Assembly: GCA_025463005.1 (NCBI GenBank)
Contig: JAOAPR010000060.1
Location: forward strand, 1-46,682
From: Bryobacterales bacterium
GTDB lineage: Bacteria > Acidobacteriota > Terriglobia > Bryobacterales > Bryobacteraceae
Direction of reading: 5' to 3'
DNA length: 46,682 nt
Numbering within the stretch: position 1 is the first letter of the stretch; each line of letters begins with the position of its first letter. This document shows, one piece after another, positions 35,471 to 43,532 of this stretch. The notes beneath the pieces were generated by a model. The model saw nothing but the letters and a program-made list of their open reading frames with translations, made no database searches and was not told the DNA's origin. The translations under genes and the position numbers were made by a program.

Positions 35471-35865
35471 CGGTGCAAGCCGCGGAGACTGCGATTCGAG
35501 AATTAATCGCAACTTGGCTGCGCGCCAGCGCCGCAGGGGACTCCGAGACGCTCAGCACATTGATGGCGGACGACGTGGTGTTTCTGCTGCCGGGGCAGCC
35601 TCCCATGCGCGGCCGGGAAACGTTCATGAAGTCGTTCCAGTCCATGATCCAGAAGATTCGGCTGGAAGCCACCAGCGATATTCAGGAAATTCAGGTAGTC
35701 GGAGACTGGGCGTATTGTTGGAACCATCTATCCGTCACAATGACGCCGATCGAGGGAGGTCCACCGAGCCGCAGATCGGGTCACATTCTGACGATCTTGC
35801 GGCGCGAGCCTGACGGCCATTGGGTCATCTTCCGTGACGCAAATTTGCTTGCTGCCGACACGTGA
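35467..35865 (+). CDS. SnoaL/DUF4440-like (NTF2 fold) small protein
   Basis: A 132-residue NTF2-like protein. Family features are AIRELIATWLRASAAGDSETL at the N-terminus, LMADDVVFLLPGQPPMRGRETF and GHWVIFRDANLL at the end, as in SgcJ/EcaC-type members. The fold is used for many small-molecule-binding or isomerase roles, and no catalytic assignment is possible. The ATG overlaps the hemQ stop (ATGA), and its own stop overlaps the GTG of the following DinB-like gene. The three are therefore likely co-translated. Confidence 0.82.
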   Translation: MTVQAAETAIRELIATWLRASAAGDSETLSTLMADDVVFLLPGQPPMRGRETFMKSFQSMIQKIRLEATSDIQEIQVVGDWAYCWNHLSVTMTPIEGGPPSRRSGHILTILRREPDGHWVIFRDANLLAADT

Positions 35866-36317
35866 ATCCTGAACTACGATTGCTGCTCGATCTGCTCGAC
35901 GAGGCGTTCGACAAGAAGAGCTGGCACGGGCCGAATCTCCGTAGTTCGATTCGCGGTGTTACAGCCGAGCAGGCAGCCTGGCGGCCCGGACCCGGGAAGC
36001 ATAATGTCTGGGAACTTACCCTGCACGCGGCATATTGGAAACACATCGTGCGGCGGCGCATTACGGGTGAGAAACGAGGATCGTTTGTTGTGCCTGGAAG
36101 CAACTTTTTTCCACGTCCTGTGGAGCTGACGGAAGCCGCATGGCGCGCAGATGTGCAGATTCTTGCGGCTGAGCACAAGAAGCTTCGGGATATGGTGTTA
36201 AACTTGCCCGCGGACCGCGTAAATAAAAAGAATTTCCATTTGATCCGAGGAGCGGCGGCGCACGATTTGTATCACGCCGGCCAAATCCGGCTGCTCCGCA
36301 GATTGAATAGCAGTTAA
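35862..36317 (+). CDS. DinB/YfiT-like four-helix protein
   Basis: A 151-residue protein of the DinB superfamily, putative metal-dependent enzymes often acting with bacillithiol or other thiols. The metal-ligand histidines are in ELTLHAAYW and HDLYHAGQI, at the usual spacing. TAEQAAWRPGPGKHNVWE is a typical N-terminal segment. The GTG start overlaps the preceding stop. Function beyond the family is unknown; linkage to hemQ is by coupling only. Confidence 0.85.
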   Translation: MNPELRLLLDLLDEAFDKKSWHGPNLRSSIRGVTAEQAAWRPGPGKHNVWELTLHAAYWKHIVRRRITGEKRGSFVVPGSNFFPRPVELTEAAWRADVQILAAEHKKLRDMVLNLPADRVNKKNFHLIRGAAAHDLYHAGQIRLLRRLNSS

Positions 36318-36364
36318 TCGGGGGCCAAGCCCGAACGCTGACCCCCGCCTCCAAGATCTGTTTT

Positions 36365-36442
36365 CTAGTGATGAGCCAAGAGGAACCACGCCAACACAAC
36401 CACGCCCGGTACGCCCAAGGCCCACGCTAAGATGTATCTCAT
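36365..36442 (-). CDS. 25-residue single-helix membrane microprotein
   Basis: A short minus-strand gene with ATG at 36442 and TAG at 36365. It encodes 25 residues: MRYILAWALG, a glycine-proline break, then VVVLAWFLLAHH. Almost the whole peptide is one predicted transmembrane helix with a basic N-terminus and a His-His end. A strong ribosome site (GGGAGGT) lies about seven bases before the ATG, which is the main reason for calling it. Similar-looking tiny membrane proteins are annotated in some high-GC bacteria, but no function is known to me. It stands alone between the DinB-like gene and the DUF4440 gene. The 173 bases on its upstream side (36443-36615) hold nothing recognisable. Confidence 0.6.
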   Translation of the reverse strand: MRYILAWALGVPGVVVLAWFLLAHH

Positions 36443-36615
36443 AAGACCTCCCACGCGTCGGGTTGCACGTGTGGTGCCAGTTCGCAGATCTGCTCGAACC
36501 CCTTTAACTAAGCGCATTTGGCGTAGCTACAACGCATCCCTTTGCTTTGTCCGCTGCGAACAGGCTCTTTTCGCCGCGCAAAATTCGCGTGCGGATATAT
36601 CACTCTGCCGGATTC

Positions 36616-37059
36616 CTATTTGATAGTAGAGCCCTGCGACGCGACGCACTTCCATTGTCCATTTTGGCGGACGTATGTATCGGTAAACCGCTCGGTGGTG
36701 TCCACGGGCTTGCCCTTCTCCACGAACTTGGCCTTCCATCGCCCATTCACCACGGCGGCGTCCCCGTAAACATAGACCTTCATGTCGTCCACCTTCGAAG
36801 TCTCGTACTTGATCTCGCCGGACTTCATCTGAGCCAGGACCTCAGGCTTGGTGCGCGTCTTTCCTTCGCTGCTGGTCGAAATGAACGTGTCGACGAGAAT
36901 CGCGGCCAGCGTCGCAGTGTCGCCTTTCATATTCGCGGCATCCCACTTTTCCTCGATCGCCTTCAGCGCCGCCTCGTCGCCTCCGCCCGACTTCTGTTGC
37001 GCAAACGCGCCAGCCCACACCATCAGCAAGCCCAAAAAACTGCAAGCAGTAATTCTCAT
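36616..37059 (-). CDS. Secreted DUF4440 (NTF2-fold) protein
   Basis: A 147-residue exported protein. The frame opens at 37089, but the ATG at 37059 follows an AAGGAGAGGG ribosome site and begins a clean signal peptide (MRITACSFLGLLMVWAGAFAQ). The mature part is an NTF2-like DUF4440 domain: LKAIEEKWDAANMKGDTATLAAILVD, then VYVYGDAAVVNGRW and the terminal NGQWKCVASQGS. It is unrelated in detail to the other DUF4440-like gene at 35467. It is probably periplasmic, and its ligand is unknown. Confidence 0.85.
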   Translation of the reverse strand: MRITACSFLGLLMVWAGAFAQQKSGGGDEAALKAIEEKWDAANMKGDTATLAAILVDTFISTSSEGKTRTKPEVLAQMKSGEIKYETSKVDDMKVYVYGDAAVVNGRWKAKFVEKGKPVDTTERFTDTYVRQNGQWKCVASQGSTIK

Positions 37060-37178
37060 GGAACCCTCTCCTTTCAGGTGGCCAAGCATACCAGTTCTTT
37101 TAACTCGCCATCTGGAGGCGGTCGATTTCGCGGGCTCCGGGGACTATAATTCCCTCCAGCAGCGGGTAGGGCTCAACG

Positions 37179-38006
37179 ATGATATCGACGCAGAGTCTTG
37201 GCACGATCGTTTCTCTCTGGCGGTACCCAGTCAAGTCCATGATGGGCGAAGAGCTGAATGCTGCCGAGGTCACTAAAGGCGGATTACTGGGTGATCGCGC
37301 CTACGCGCTGGTCGATAGCTCTGACGGAAAGGTTGCAAGCGCCAAGAACCCGCGGAAATGGCCGCAGCTATTCAACTTTCGCGCCGCGCTTGCTGATGCC
37401 CCGAAAACCGGTGTGAAGACGCCGCCTGTGCGCATCACTCTGCCGGATGGCGACGTTGTCAATAGTGAGCAGCCTGACCTCCCCCAGATCTTCTCGAAAG
37501 TGCTCAAGCGTGACGTGACACTCGGCGCAATCGCGGGTCGTCGAGACGCCGTCGAAGCCGAGGAGTACTGGCCGGATATCGACGGCCTCGACCACCGCGA
37601 CACTGTTACCGACTTCGGACTGCCTGAAGGTACGTTTTTCGATTGCGCCGTCGTACATCTGCTGACTACGGCCACGCTCGATCGGCTACGAGCGTTGTAT
37701 CCGCAGGGACGCTTCGAGGTCCGGCGGTTTCGCCCAAACCTCGTTGTGCAAACGGGGAACGGAGAGAAAGATTTCGTGGAGAATGCTTGGATCGGGCAAA
37801 TCCTCGCAATCGGGGACGACGTTCGCCTGAGTATCACTGGTCCGTGTCCGCGTTGCGTGATGACCACGCTGCCGCAGGGCGATCTCCCGGCGGATACAGG
37901 TATCCTGCGCACAGCAGCCCAGCACAACAAGGCCAACGTTGGAGTCTACGCCTCAGTGTTGCAGGGAGGTAAGGTCCGCCGTGGTGATTCTGTCAGGTTG
38001 GAGTAG
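37179..38006 (+). CDS. MOSC-domain protein
   Basis: A 275-residue protein with an N-terminal MOSC beta-barrel domain (IVSLWRYPVKSMMGEEL, GGLLGDRAYALVD) and a C-terminal MOSC domain. The C-terminal domain contains RFRPNLVV and GPCPRCVMTTLPQGDL, with the conserved cysteines. MOSC proteins carry sulfur or bind molybdenum cofactor; related enzymes (mARC, YcbX) reduce N-hydroxylated compounds. No ferredoxin domain is fused. It is followed at 17 bases by the truncated hemoglobin gene on the same strand. A link to the molybdoenzyme at 4.4-5.5 kb is possible but not shown. Confidence 0.88.
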   Translation: MISTQSLGTIVSLWRYPVKSMMGEELNAAEVTKGGLLGDRAYALVDSSDGKVASAKNPRKWPQLFNFRAALADAPKTGVKTPPVRITLPDGDVVNSEQPDLPQIFSKVLKRDVTLGAIAGRRDAVEAEEYWPDIDGLDHRDTVTDFGLPEGTFFDCAVVHLLTTATLDRLRALYPQGRFEVRRFRPNLVVQTGNGEKDFVENAWIGQILAIGDDVRLSITGPCPRCVMTTLPQGDLPADTGILRTAAQHNKANVGVYASVLQGGKVRRGDSVRLE

Positions 38007-38023
38007 AAACAAGGAGATTCAAA

Positions 38024-38440
38024 ATGCCGTTAGCAGATAGGCCTTCTTTATACGAGAGACTTGGCGGCGTCTACAGTATCGCTACCGTAGTCGACGATCT
38101 AATCGACCGCGTTATGAGCGACGCGAGACTAAATGCAAATCCACTGGTGGACGAGGCGCACCATCGCGTCCCGCCCGCGGGATTCAAATACCTGGTAACC
38201 GAGATGGTCTGTTGGGCCTCGGGCGGCCCGCAAAAATACACGGGCAGGTCCATGGCGGACTCGCATGCCAATCTGAAGATTACCGGCCAGGAGTGGGAGG
38301 CGTTCCGGGACGATCTTCAGCAGACGCTGGATAAGTTCGCGGTTCCCGGAGACGAGCAAGCCGAACTGAAAGCGATTGTCAACAGCACCCGATCGGACAT
38401 TGTGGTTGACTCCGCGTTCGGGGCGGCCGCGAAACCATAA
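38024..38440 (+). CDS. Truncated hemoglobin
   Basis: A 138-residue globin of the truncated (2-on-2) class, probably group I. SLYERLGGVYSIATVVDDLIDRV is the classic N-terminus, and the proximal heme histidine is H81 in RSMADSHANLKIT. The segment WASGGPQKYTGR precedes it, as usual. Such globins bind O2 or detoxify NO. An AAGGAGA ribosome site lies at good distance. It is co-directional with the MOSC gene (17-bp gap) and converges on murJ with only 12 bp between. Confidence 0.9.
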   Translation: MPLADRPSLYERLGGVYSIATVVDDLIDRVMSDARLNANPLVDEAHHRVPPAGFKYLVTEMVCWASGGPQKYTGRSMADSHANLKITGQEWEAFRDDLQQTLDKFAVPGDEQAELKAIVNSTRSDIVVDSAFGAAAKP

Positions 38441-38452
38441 GTCGCGCGCGTT

Positions 38453-40126
38453 TCAGCGCTGCAGTCGCCGCTGGATGGGTCCGGCGAACGCGCGGATCGC
38501 CGCGTCGATTTCGGGTAGTCCCAGCATCCGGCACGCCGCGTAGTACACTGCCAGGCCGACCGGGATCGATACGGCGAGATCGGCCAGCCGCGCCATCTGT
38601 GAAACGCCCAGCCACATCTCCATTCCACGAGATGAGGCGAAGATCGCAGCGCCCATGATCGACGAAGCCAGCGCAATCTTTCCAACGTGCACGGCCAGCG
38701 TACGTCCGTAAATGCCGTCGATTCGCTTACGGAGCACCGCGAACAGCACCACGAATCCGAACAGCGCGACCGCCGAAGTCGAAAGTGCCAGTCCCGCGTG
38801 GCCGAGCCCCGCAAAGCGAATCATCGTCGATGCCGCGGCGTAGTTAACCAATATCGACCCCAGACTGACCAGCATCGGCGTGCGCGCGTCATTTAGGGCG
38901 TAAAATGCGGGACTCAGGACCTTGAGCGCCGCGTAGCCCATCAGTCCGATCGCGTAGTACGATAGGGCCACCGCGGTCTGCTGCGTATCGTATAGCTGGA
39001 AGCGCCCGCCCTGATAGATCGCTCCGATAATCGATTTCCCCAGCACAATCAGCCCTACAGAAGACGGAATGGTCAGCAGAAACACGGTACCCAGCGAATT
39101 CGAGAGCGTTCGCCGGAACTCGTCCATTTCACCCCGAGCGGCGCTGCGGGCGATAGAAGGCAGCGTCGCTGATGCCATTGCTACGCCGAACAAACCCAGG
39201 GGAAGCTGCATGAAGCGAAACGCGTAGCTCAGCCAGCTCACCGGACCATCCAGGCCTCGCAGCGGGTCAGAAATGCTGGAGGCGAAATTCGTGTTCACCA
39301 TCACGTTGATCTGCACGGCGGCGTTCCCGAGGATCGCCGGGACCATCAATCGCAGGATGCGCCGCAGTCCTGGATCGGACCAGTTCAGCGCGGGCCGGAA
39401 ACGGAAACCGAGTCGGTGCAGGCTGGGCAGTTGCCAGACCAGTTGCAGCGCTCCGCCAAGTACGACGCCAATCGCCATGCCTTCGATCCGCGAGAGGTGC
39501 AGCAGCGGCCCCAGCCAGATTCCGAGGACGATGCCGAATCCAACCGAGCCAATATTGAAGAACGTCGAAGCCAGGGCGGGTACCCCAAAACGGTTGCACG
39601 CGTTCAGCACCCCCATCGCCTGCGCGGCCAAAGCGACCAGCAGCAGGAACGGAAACATGATGCGCGTCATGGCGACCGCCAGCTCGAATTTACCGGGGAC
39701 CGCGGCGAATCCAGGAGCAAGCAGGTGAACCAGCGCGGGAGCGAAAATCATGCCCGCGGCGCACACCGCGCCCACTACGATGATCAGCGCCGTAGCCACC
39801 AGGTTGGCCAGCCGTGCGGCTTCTTCTTTGGTGCGCTTGCTGAGGTACTCGGTAAACGTGGGGACGAAGGCGCTCGAAAGCGCGCCCTCTGCGAATAGGT
39901 CGCGCGTGAGGTTGGGGATTCGGAACCCCAGCATGAACGCGTCGTAGACCAGTCCCGCGCCGAACAGACGGGCCATCACCGACTCGCGCAGCAAACCGGT
40001 GACGCGGCTCATGAACACCGCGACGGAAACCACTCCGGCCGATCGCACCACGCTCTCCGATTGGGAAAGCGGCTTGGCTACGCGTCGAGTTTCGTCACTG
40101 GCCGTATTGTTCAAGGAAATGGGCAA
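38453..40126 (-). CDS. murJ: MurJ lipid II flippase
   Basis: A 557-residue polytopic inner-membrane protein of the MurJ/MviN family, which flips lipid II for peptidoglycan synthesis. The signature region VSVAVFMSRVTGLLRESVMARLFG at about residue 35 and YDAFMLGFRIPNLTRDLFAEGALSSAFVP fit the family; about 14 transmembrane helices are expected. An arginine-rich core is present (RLMVPAILGNAAVQINVMVN, FRFMQLPLGLFGVAMA). The start at 40126 overlaps the end of the upstream dipeptidase gene by 32 bases on the same strand, so expression may be coupled. Confidence 0.95.
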   Translation of the reverse strand: MPISLNNTASDETRRVAKPLSQSESVVRSAGVVSVAVFMSRVTGLLRESVMARLFGAGLVYDAFMLGFRIPNLTRDLFAEGALSSAFVPTFTEYLSKRTKEEAARLANLVATALIIVVGAVCAAGMIFAPALVHLLAPGFAAVPGKFELAVAMTRIMFPFLLLVALAAQAMGVLNACNRFGVPALASTFFNIGSVGFGIVLGIWLGPLLHLSRIEGMAIGVVLGGALQLVWQLPSLHRLGFRFRPALNWSDPGLRRILRLMVPAILGNAAVQINVMVNTNFASSISDPLRGLDGPVSWLSYAFRFMQLPLGLFGVAMASATLPSIARSAARGEMDEFRRTLSNSLGTVFLLTIPSSVGLIVLGKSIIGAIYQGGRFQLYDTQQTAVALSYYAIGLMGYAALKVLSPAFYALNDARTPMLVSLGSILVNYAAASTMIRFAGLGHAGLALSTSAVALFGFVVLFAVLRKRIDGIYGRTLAVHVGKIALASSIMGAAIFASSRGMEMWLGVSQMARLADLAVSIPVGLAVYYAACRMLGLPEIDAAIRAFAGPIQRRLQR

Positions 40127-41465
40127 TCGTCATGATGCCGGCGTAGTAGTTCGCCAGCTTGTACTTCTCGTTGGGCGAATGCAATCCATCGTCGGGAAGG
40201 CCGAATCCCATCAGGATGGTGGGAATGCCGAGATGCTTGGCGAAATCGCCCACAATCGGAATGGAGCCTCCGCTGCGAATGAACACCGTCTCGCGGCCCA
40301 GCACGTCGGAGAAGGCTTTGGCGGCGACCCGAATCGCGGGATGATCGGGATTCACGCTGATGGCGGGTCCATAGGCCAGCACCTTTACCTCGGTCTGAAT
40401 TCCCGCGGGCGTAAACTCCTTGACCGCTTTCTTGTAAGCGGCGATTACTTTCTCCGGATCCTGCTTGGGCACCAGCCGTATGCTCACCTTGGCCGTCGCT
40501 TTTGCCGGGATCACTGTCTTGGCGCCGGCCGCGACGAATCCGCCAACGATACCGTGTACTTCGAGAGTCGGTCGGGCCCACACGCGTTCCAGCACGGTGA
40601 ATCCCGGCTCGCCCGTGAGCTGTGTCGAACCGACCTCGACCTTGAGAAATTCTTTTTCCTCGAACGGCAAAGTGGACCAGGAATGCTTTTCGGCAGGCGA
40701 AGGCGGCTCGACGTCGTCGTAGATTCCGGGGATGTTGATATGGCCCTTCGAGTCTTTCAGCTTCGCCAGCAGCTCTACCAGTCCGAAGATGGCGTTGGGC
40801 GCCGCGCCCCCGTACATTCCCGAATGCAGATCCCTGGCCGGACCGCGAGCTTCGATCTCGGTGTAGATCAATCCGCGCAGGCCTACGCACAGAGTCGGGA
40901 TGCCTTCGGCGTAAAGTTCGGTGTCCGAAACCAGCGCGACATCGGACTTGAGCTTGGCGGGATTCTCCGTCACATACTTGGCGATGGCCTGGCCGCTAAC
41001 CTCCTCCTCGCCTTCGATCAGGAACTTCACATTTACCGGCAGTTTGCCGTTCACCGCAAACAGAGCTTCGATCGCTTTGATGTGGCTGTACATCTGGCCC
41101 TTGTCGTCGGCCGAGCCGCGAGCGTAGATGTTGCCGTCGCGAACGGTCGGCTCGAAGGGCGGCGATACCCATTCGTCCAGCGGATCGGGTGGCTGCACAT
41201 CGTAGTGTCCGTAGCAAAGGACGGTCGGTTTCCCGGGCGCATGCAGCCAATCGGCGTAGACCAGCGGATGGCCCTCAGTCTGGATCACCTCGACATTTTC
41301 GAGGCCGGCAGCGTGCAGGCTGGAGGAGACGAACGCGGCGGCTCGCTGGATGTCGGAGGCGTGCTCGGGAAGAGTGCTAACGCTGGGGATGCGGAGGAAG
41401 TCCTTCAGCTCAGAGAGCAGCCGGTCCTTGTTGGTTTCGACAAAGGTGTTCGTGGAGAGGGACAC
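40095..41465 (-). CDS. M20-family dipeptidase
   Basis: A 456-residue zinc peptidase of the M20/CNDP-like family. Metal-ligand and catalytic motifs are in order: CYGHYDVQPPDPLDEW (His and Asp), GSADDKGQ (bridging Asp), IEGEEEVSG (catalytic Glu pair), VSDTE and the late GLHSPNEK histidine. No signal peptide is present, so it should be cytoplasmic. The start is GTG at 41465 with no room for a separate SD. A perfect TATAAT sits five bases upstream, which suggests a leaderless transcript. The gene overlaps murJ downstream. Peptidoglycan or imported peptides (see the POT transporter at the window end) are possible substrates; this is inference. Confidence 0.92.
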   Translation of the reverse strand: MSLSTNTFVETNKDRLLSELKDFLRIPSVSTLPEHASDIQRAAAFVSSSLHAAGLENVEVIQTEGHPLVYADWLHAPGKPTVLCYGHYDVQPPDPLDEWVSPPFEPTVRDGNIYARGSADDKGQMYSHIKAIEALFAVNGKLPVNVKFLIEGEEEVSGQAIAKYVTENPAKLKSDVALVSDTELYAEGIPTLCVGLRGLIYTEIEARGPARDLHSGMYGGAAPNAIFGLVELLAKLKDSKGHINIPGIYDDVEPPSPAEKHSWSTLPFEEKEFLKVEVGSTQLTGEPGFTVLERVWARPTLEVHGIVGGFVAAGAKTVIPAKATAKVSIRLVPKQDPEKVIAAYKKAVKEFTPAGIQTEVKVLAYGPAISVNPDHPAIRVAAKAFSDVLGRETVFIRSGGSIPIVGDFAKHLGIPTILMGFGLPDDGLHSPNEKYKLANYYAGIMTIAHFLEQYGQ

Positions 41466-41470
41466 ACTCC

Positions 41471-41476
41471 ATTATA
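41471..41476 (-). promoter_or_regulatory. -10 box immediately before the dipeptidase start (leaderless type)
   Basis: On the minus strand TATAAT (41476-41471) ends five bases before the GTG at 41465, so transcription would begin at or next to the start codon. No convincing -35 box was found at normal spacing. Confidence 0.45.
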
Positions 41477-41488
41477 AGTGCGAGTCGC

Positions 41489-42295
41489 TTACGGGCTGGT
41501 GGACTTTTTGCCGCCTGCGAGTGCCACCGCAGCTCCTACGCCGCCGCCGGCCGCTGCCACCGCGATACCGATCTTGGCGCCCTTGGACAGCCCTGTGTGG
41601 CTCGGGGTGGTTGGAGTAGTCGGCGCTGGCGGCTTCGCGCTGGCGGGAGTTGGGGCGGCGGCCGCGGGCACGTCGGTTCTTGCGTTCAGCGCAGCCGCAA
41701 CGCTCAGGCATCCGCCTTGCGACTGGGGTGCGATGGCCGCGACATTCATGACGCTGGTAGCCGGAGCCACGCTGGGCCGTGCGGTCGAAATCGCGCCACG
41801 GGCTTCGACGCGATTGCCGACGTTGGCCGCCAGATCCGGTCCGGAAAGTTCGATCACCTCTTGCGTGGTCTGATCCTGCAACAGGAAGCGTCCGTCCTTA
41901 TACACCATGCAGCCGGCATGCACAGTCTGCCCCTGTGCCGCCTGCATCGCAACCCCGCGGAACGGAGCCCGGATCAAATTCGCGTTATTCAAAACGCGCG
42001 CTTCGAAAGATCCCGGAGCAGCCAGTTGTGCCGCGCCCTTTTCCAGAATCAATCGGTTCTGCCAGATGCGCGCGCGCGATCCCGCTCCGAGCTGCACCTT
42101 CACGCCGTTCCGCAACGCCAGCTCCGAGGAAGCCGAGCTGGTTTCGATCGTCACACCGTCGAATAGCGTGGCGTTGCCCCAAACCTCGGATCCCTCCACG
42201 CTAAAATGACCGCTGGCGGTGACGATTCCGATGGCGGGCGCTGCCAGTGCGATCGCCGAAAATATTAAAGAGGAAAAAGCGCTTCGTGCAAACAC
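41489..42295 (-). CDS. Exported FecR-like protein with C-terminal glycine-rich helix
   Basis: A 268-residue protein of unknown function. It begins with a GTG and a signal peptide (about 1-22). A beta-rich FecR-like region follows, of the kind SVEGSEVWGNATLFDGVTIETSS, then GVKVQLGAGSRARIWQNRLILEKGAAQL. A Pro/Ala/Thr-rich linker (about 205-235) leads to a terminal GLSKGAKIGIAVAAAGGGVGAAVALAGGKK segment that could span the membrane. The layout suggests a cell-envelope protein, with a domain facing the periplasm or surface. A -35/-10 promoter ends seven bases before the GTG. It is divergent from the TPR-like gene. Confidence 0.65.
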   Translation of the reverse strand: MFARSAFSSLIFSAIALAAPAIGIVTASGHFSVEGSEVWGNATLFDGVTIETSSASSELALRNGVKVQLGAGSRARIWQNRLILEKGAAQLAAPGSFEARVLNNANLIRAPFRGVAMQAAQGQTVHAGCMVYKDGRFLLQDQTTQEVIELSGPDLAANVGNRVEARGAISTARPSVAPATSVMNVAAIAPQSQGGCLSVAAALNARTDVPAAAAPTPASAKPPAPTTPTTPSHTGLSKGAKIGIAVAAAGGGVGAAVALAGGKKSTSP

Positions 42296-42302
42296 TGGAA
42301 TC

Positions 42303-42332
42303 AGTATACGGTCACTCGCGGCGAAGCGCCAA
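42303..42332 (-). promoter_or_regulatory. Promoter of the FecR-like gene, leaderless type
   Basis: TTGGCG (42332-42327), an 18-base spacer and TATACT (42308-42303) on the minus strand. The -10 box is only seven bases from the GTG at 42295, and there is no SD, so the mRNA probably starts at the start codon. Confidence 0.5.
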
Positions 42333-42368
42333 GAAAATTTCGCGGCAAGAAATTTTTGCGTGATTCAA

Positions 42369-43532
42369 ATGTATTACGCTCATCGGGCATTGACGGTTTT
42401 CTTGCTCCTGGCGCTTGCGGCGGCGGCCTGGTGGTCGATTCGTTTAGCGCGCGCCGATGCAGCGTTTCGGCAGCGTACGCCGATAGATGTCGCACGCGCA
42501 ATCGAGCTGGCGCCGGAGAACGGCGAATATCTGGCGACCCTTGCATTACAAGCCGAATACAGCGGGCAGGATTCTACTGCACTATTAGAGGAGATCGCGA
42601 CGCTGAATCCGCGTTCATCGGCGCCCCGAATCCGCTTAGGCTTGGCGGCCGAGCTGCGCGGCGATGCGAAACAGGCCGAGCAATGGTTCCTTGACGCGTA
42701 TTCCGTCGATCGCCAGTTCGAAACACGCTGGACGCTGGCGAACTTCTATTTCCGCCAAGGCCGGCCCGACGACTTCTGGACCTGGATGCGATCCGCGCTC
42801 GAGATGTCGTACGGCGACCGGAGCGCCATATTCGATTTGTGCTGGCAGATGACCAGCGATGCGAACCAGATTCTTGAGCGCGCTATTCCCGATCGTCGCG
42901 AAGTCGCAGCTTCGTATTTGGCGTATGCGCTGAACCAGCATCGCCGGGGGGCTATCGCGGGTGCAGCGAACCGGCTCGCAAACATGCGCACGGCCGACGA
43001 TTCGCCGCTGCTCTATGCTGCTATCGATACGTTGCTGGATGCGGGCGATGCGCGATCGGCAGCCGACCTGTGGCAGGCTCTCGGAAATCCCCCGCCGGCG
43101 GGAATCACCCATCCTAATTTTGAGGAGGCGCGCATTGGCCACGGATTCGACTGGCGGATCGCCGAGACGCCGGGCGTGACCCACATAGCGCTCGATGCGC
43201 AGCCTGGGCACCGTATCCGCTTCAGCGGCCAGCAGCCCGAATCGTGCGAGCTGCTGCGTCAGGTCGTCGGAGGACTTCGTGCCGGCGCTGCCTACGAGCT
43301 GCACTGGGAAGCGCGCACGCAAGGAATTGCTTCATCCACTGGATTCGAGTGGAGGATCGCCACCCGAACAGGCCAAGTCGCACGCAGCGAAGATTGGTCC
43401 GCAGGCAAGATGCTCTTCACTCCCGATACGGATCACGCAATTCTGGTGCTGGAGTATCACCGGCCGGAAGGACAGGTTCGAACAGAAGGGCAGCTCGACT
43501 TAAGACAGGTCGTTACTTCTTCATCAGAATGA
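42369..43532 (+). CDS. Membrane-anchored TPR-like protein of unknown function
   Basis: A 387-residue protein from the ATG at 42369; the longer frame reaches 42219 but would overlap the divergent gene. An N-terminal hydrophobic helix (TVFLLLALAAAAWWSIRLA) serves as anchor or signal. Residues of about 40-250 are helical with TPR-like repeats (VARAIELAPENGEYLATLALQAEYSG; RLGLAAELRGDAKQAEQWFLDAYSVD). The C-terminal part is beta-rich (GHGFDWRIAETPGVTHIALDAQ) and resembles a carbohydrate-binding-like sandwich. Similar architectures occur in exopolysaccharide loci, but no such genes are here. Its 3' end overlaps the convergent gene by 20 bases. Confidence 0.68.
   Translation: MYYAHRALTVFLLLALAAAAWWSIRLARADAAFRQRTPIDVARAIELAPENGEYLATLALQAEYSGQDSTALLEEIATLNPRSSAPRIRLGLAAELRGDAKQAEQWFLDAYSVDRQFETRWTLANFYFRQGRPDDFWTWMRSALEMSYGDRSAIFDLCWQMTSDANQILERAIPDRREVAASYLAYALNQHRRGAIAGAANRLANMRTADDSPLLYAAIDTLLDAGDARSAADLWQALGNPPPAGITHPNFEEARIGHGFDWRIAETPGVTHIALDAQPGHRIRFSGQQPESCELLRQVVGGLRAGAAYELHWEARTQGIASSTGFEWRIATRTGQVARSEDWSAGKMLFTPDTDHAILVLEYHRPEGQVRTEGQLDLRQVVTSSSE

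Noticed and set aside
39999-41477. 492-residue plus-strand open frame
   Set aside because: It lies antisense to murJ and the M20 dipeptidase, both with clear family motifs. Its sequence is Arg/Gly/Val-rich in the way of shadow frames in high-GC DNA.
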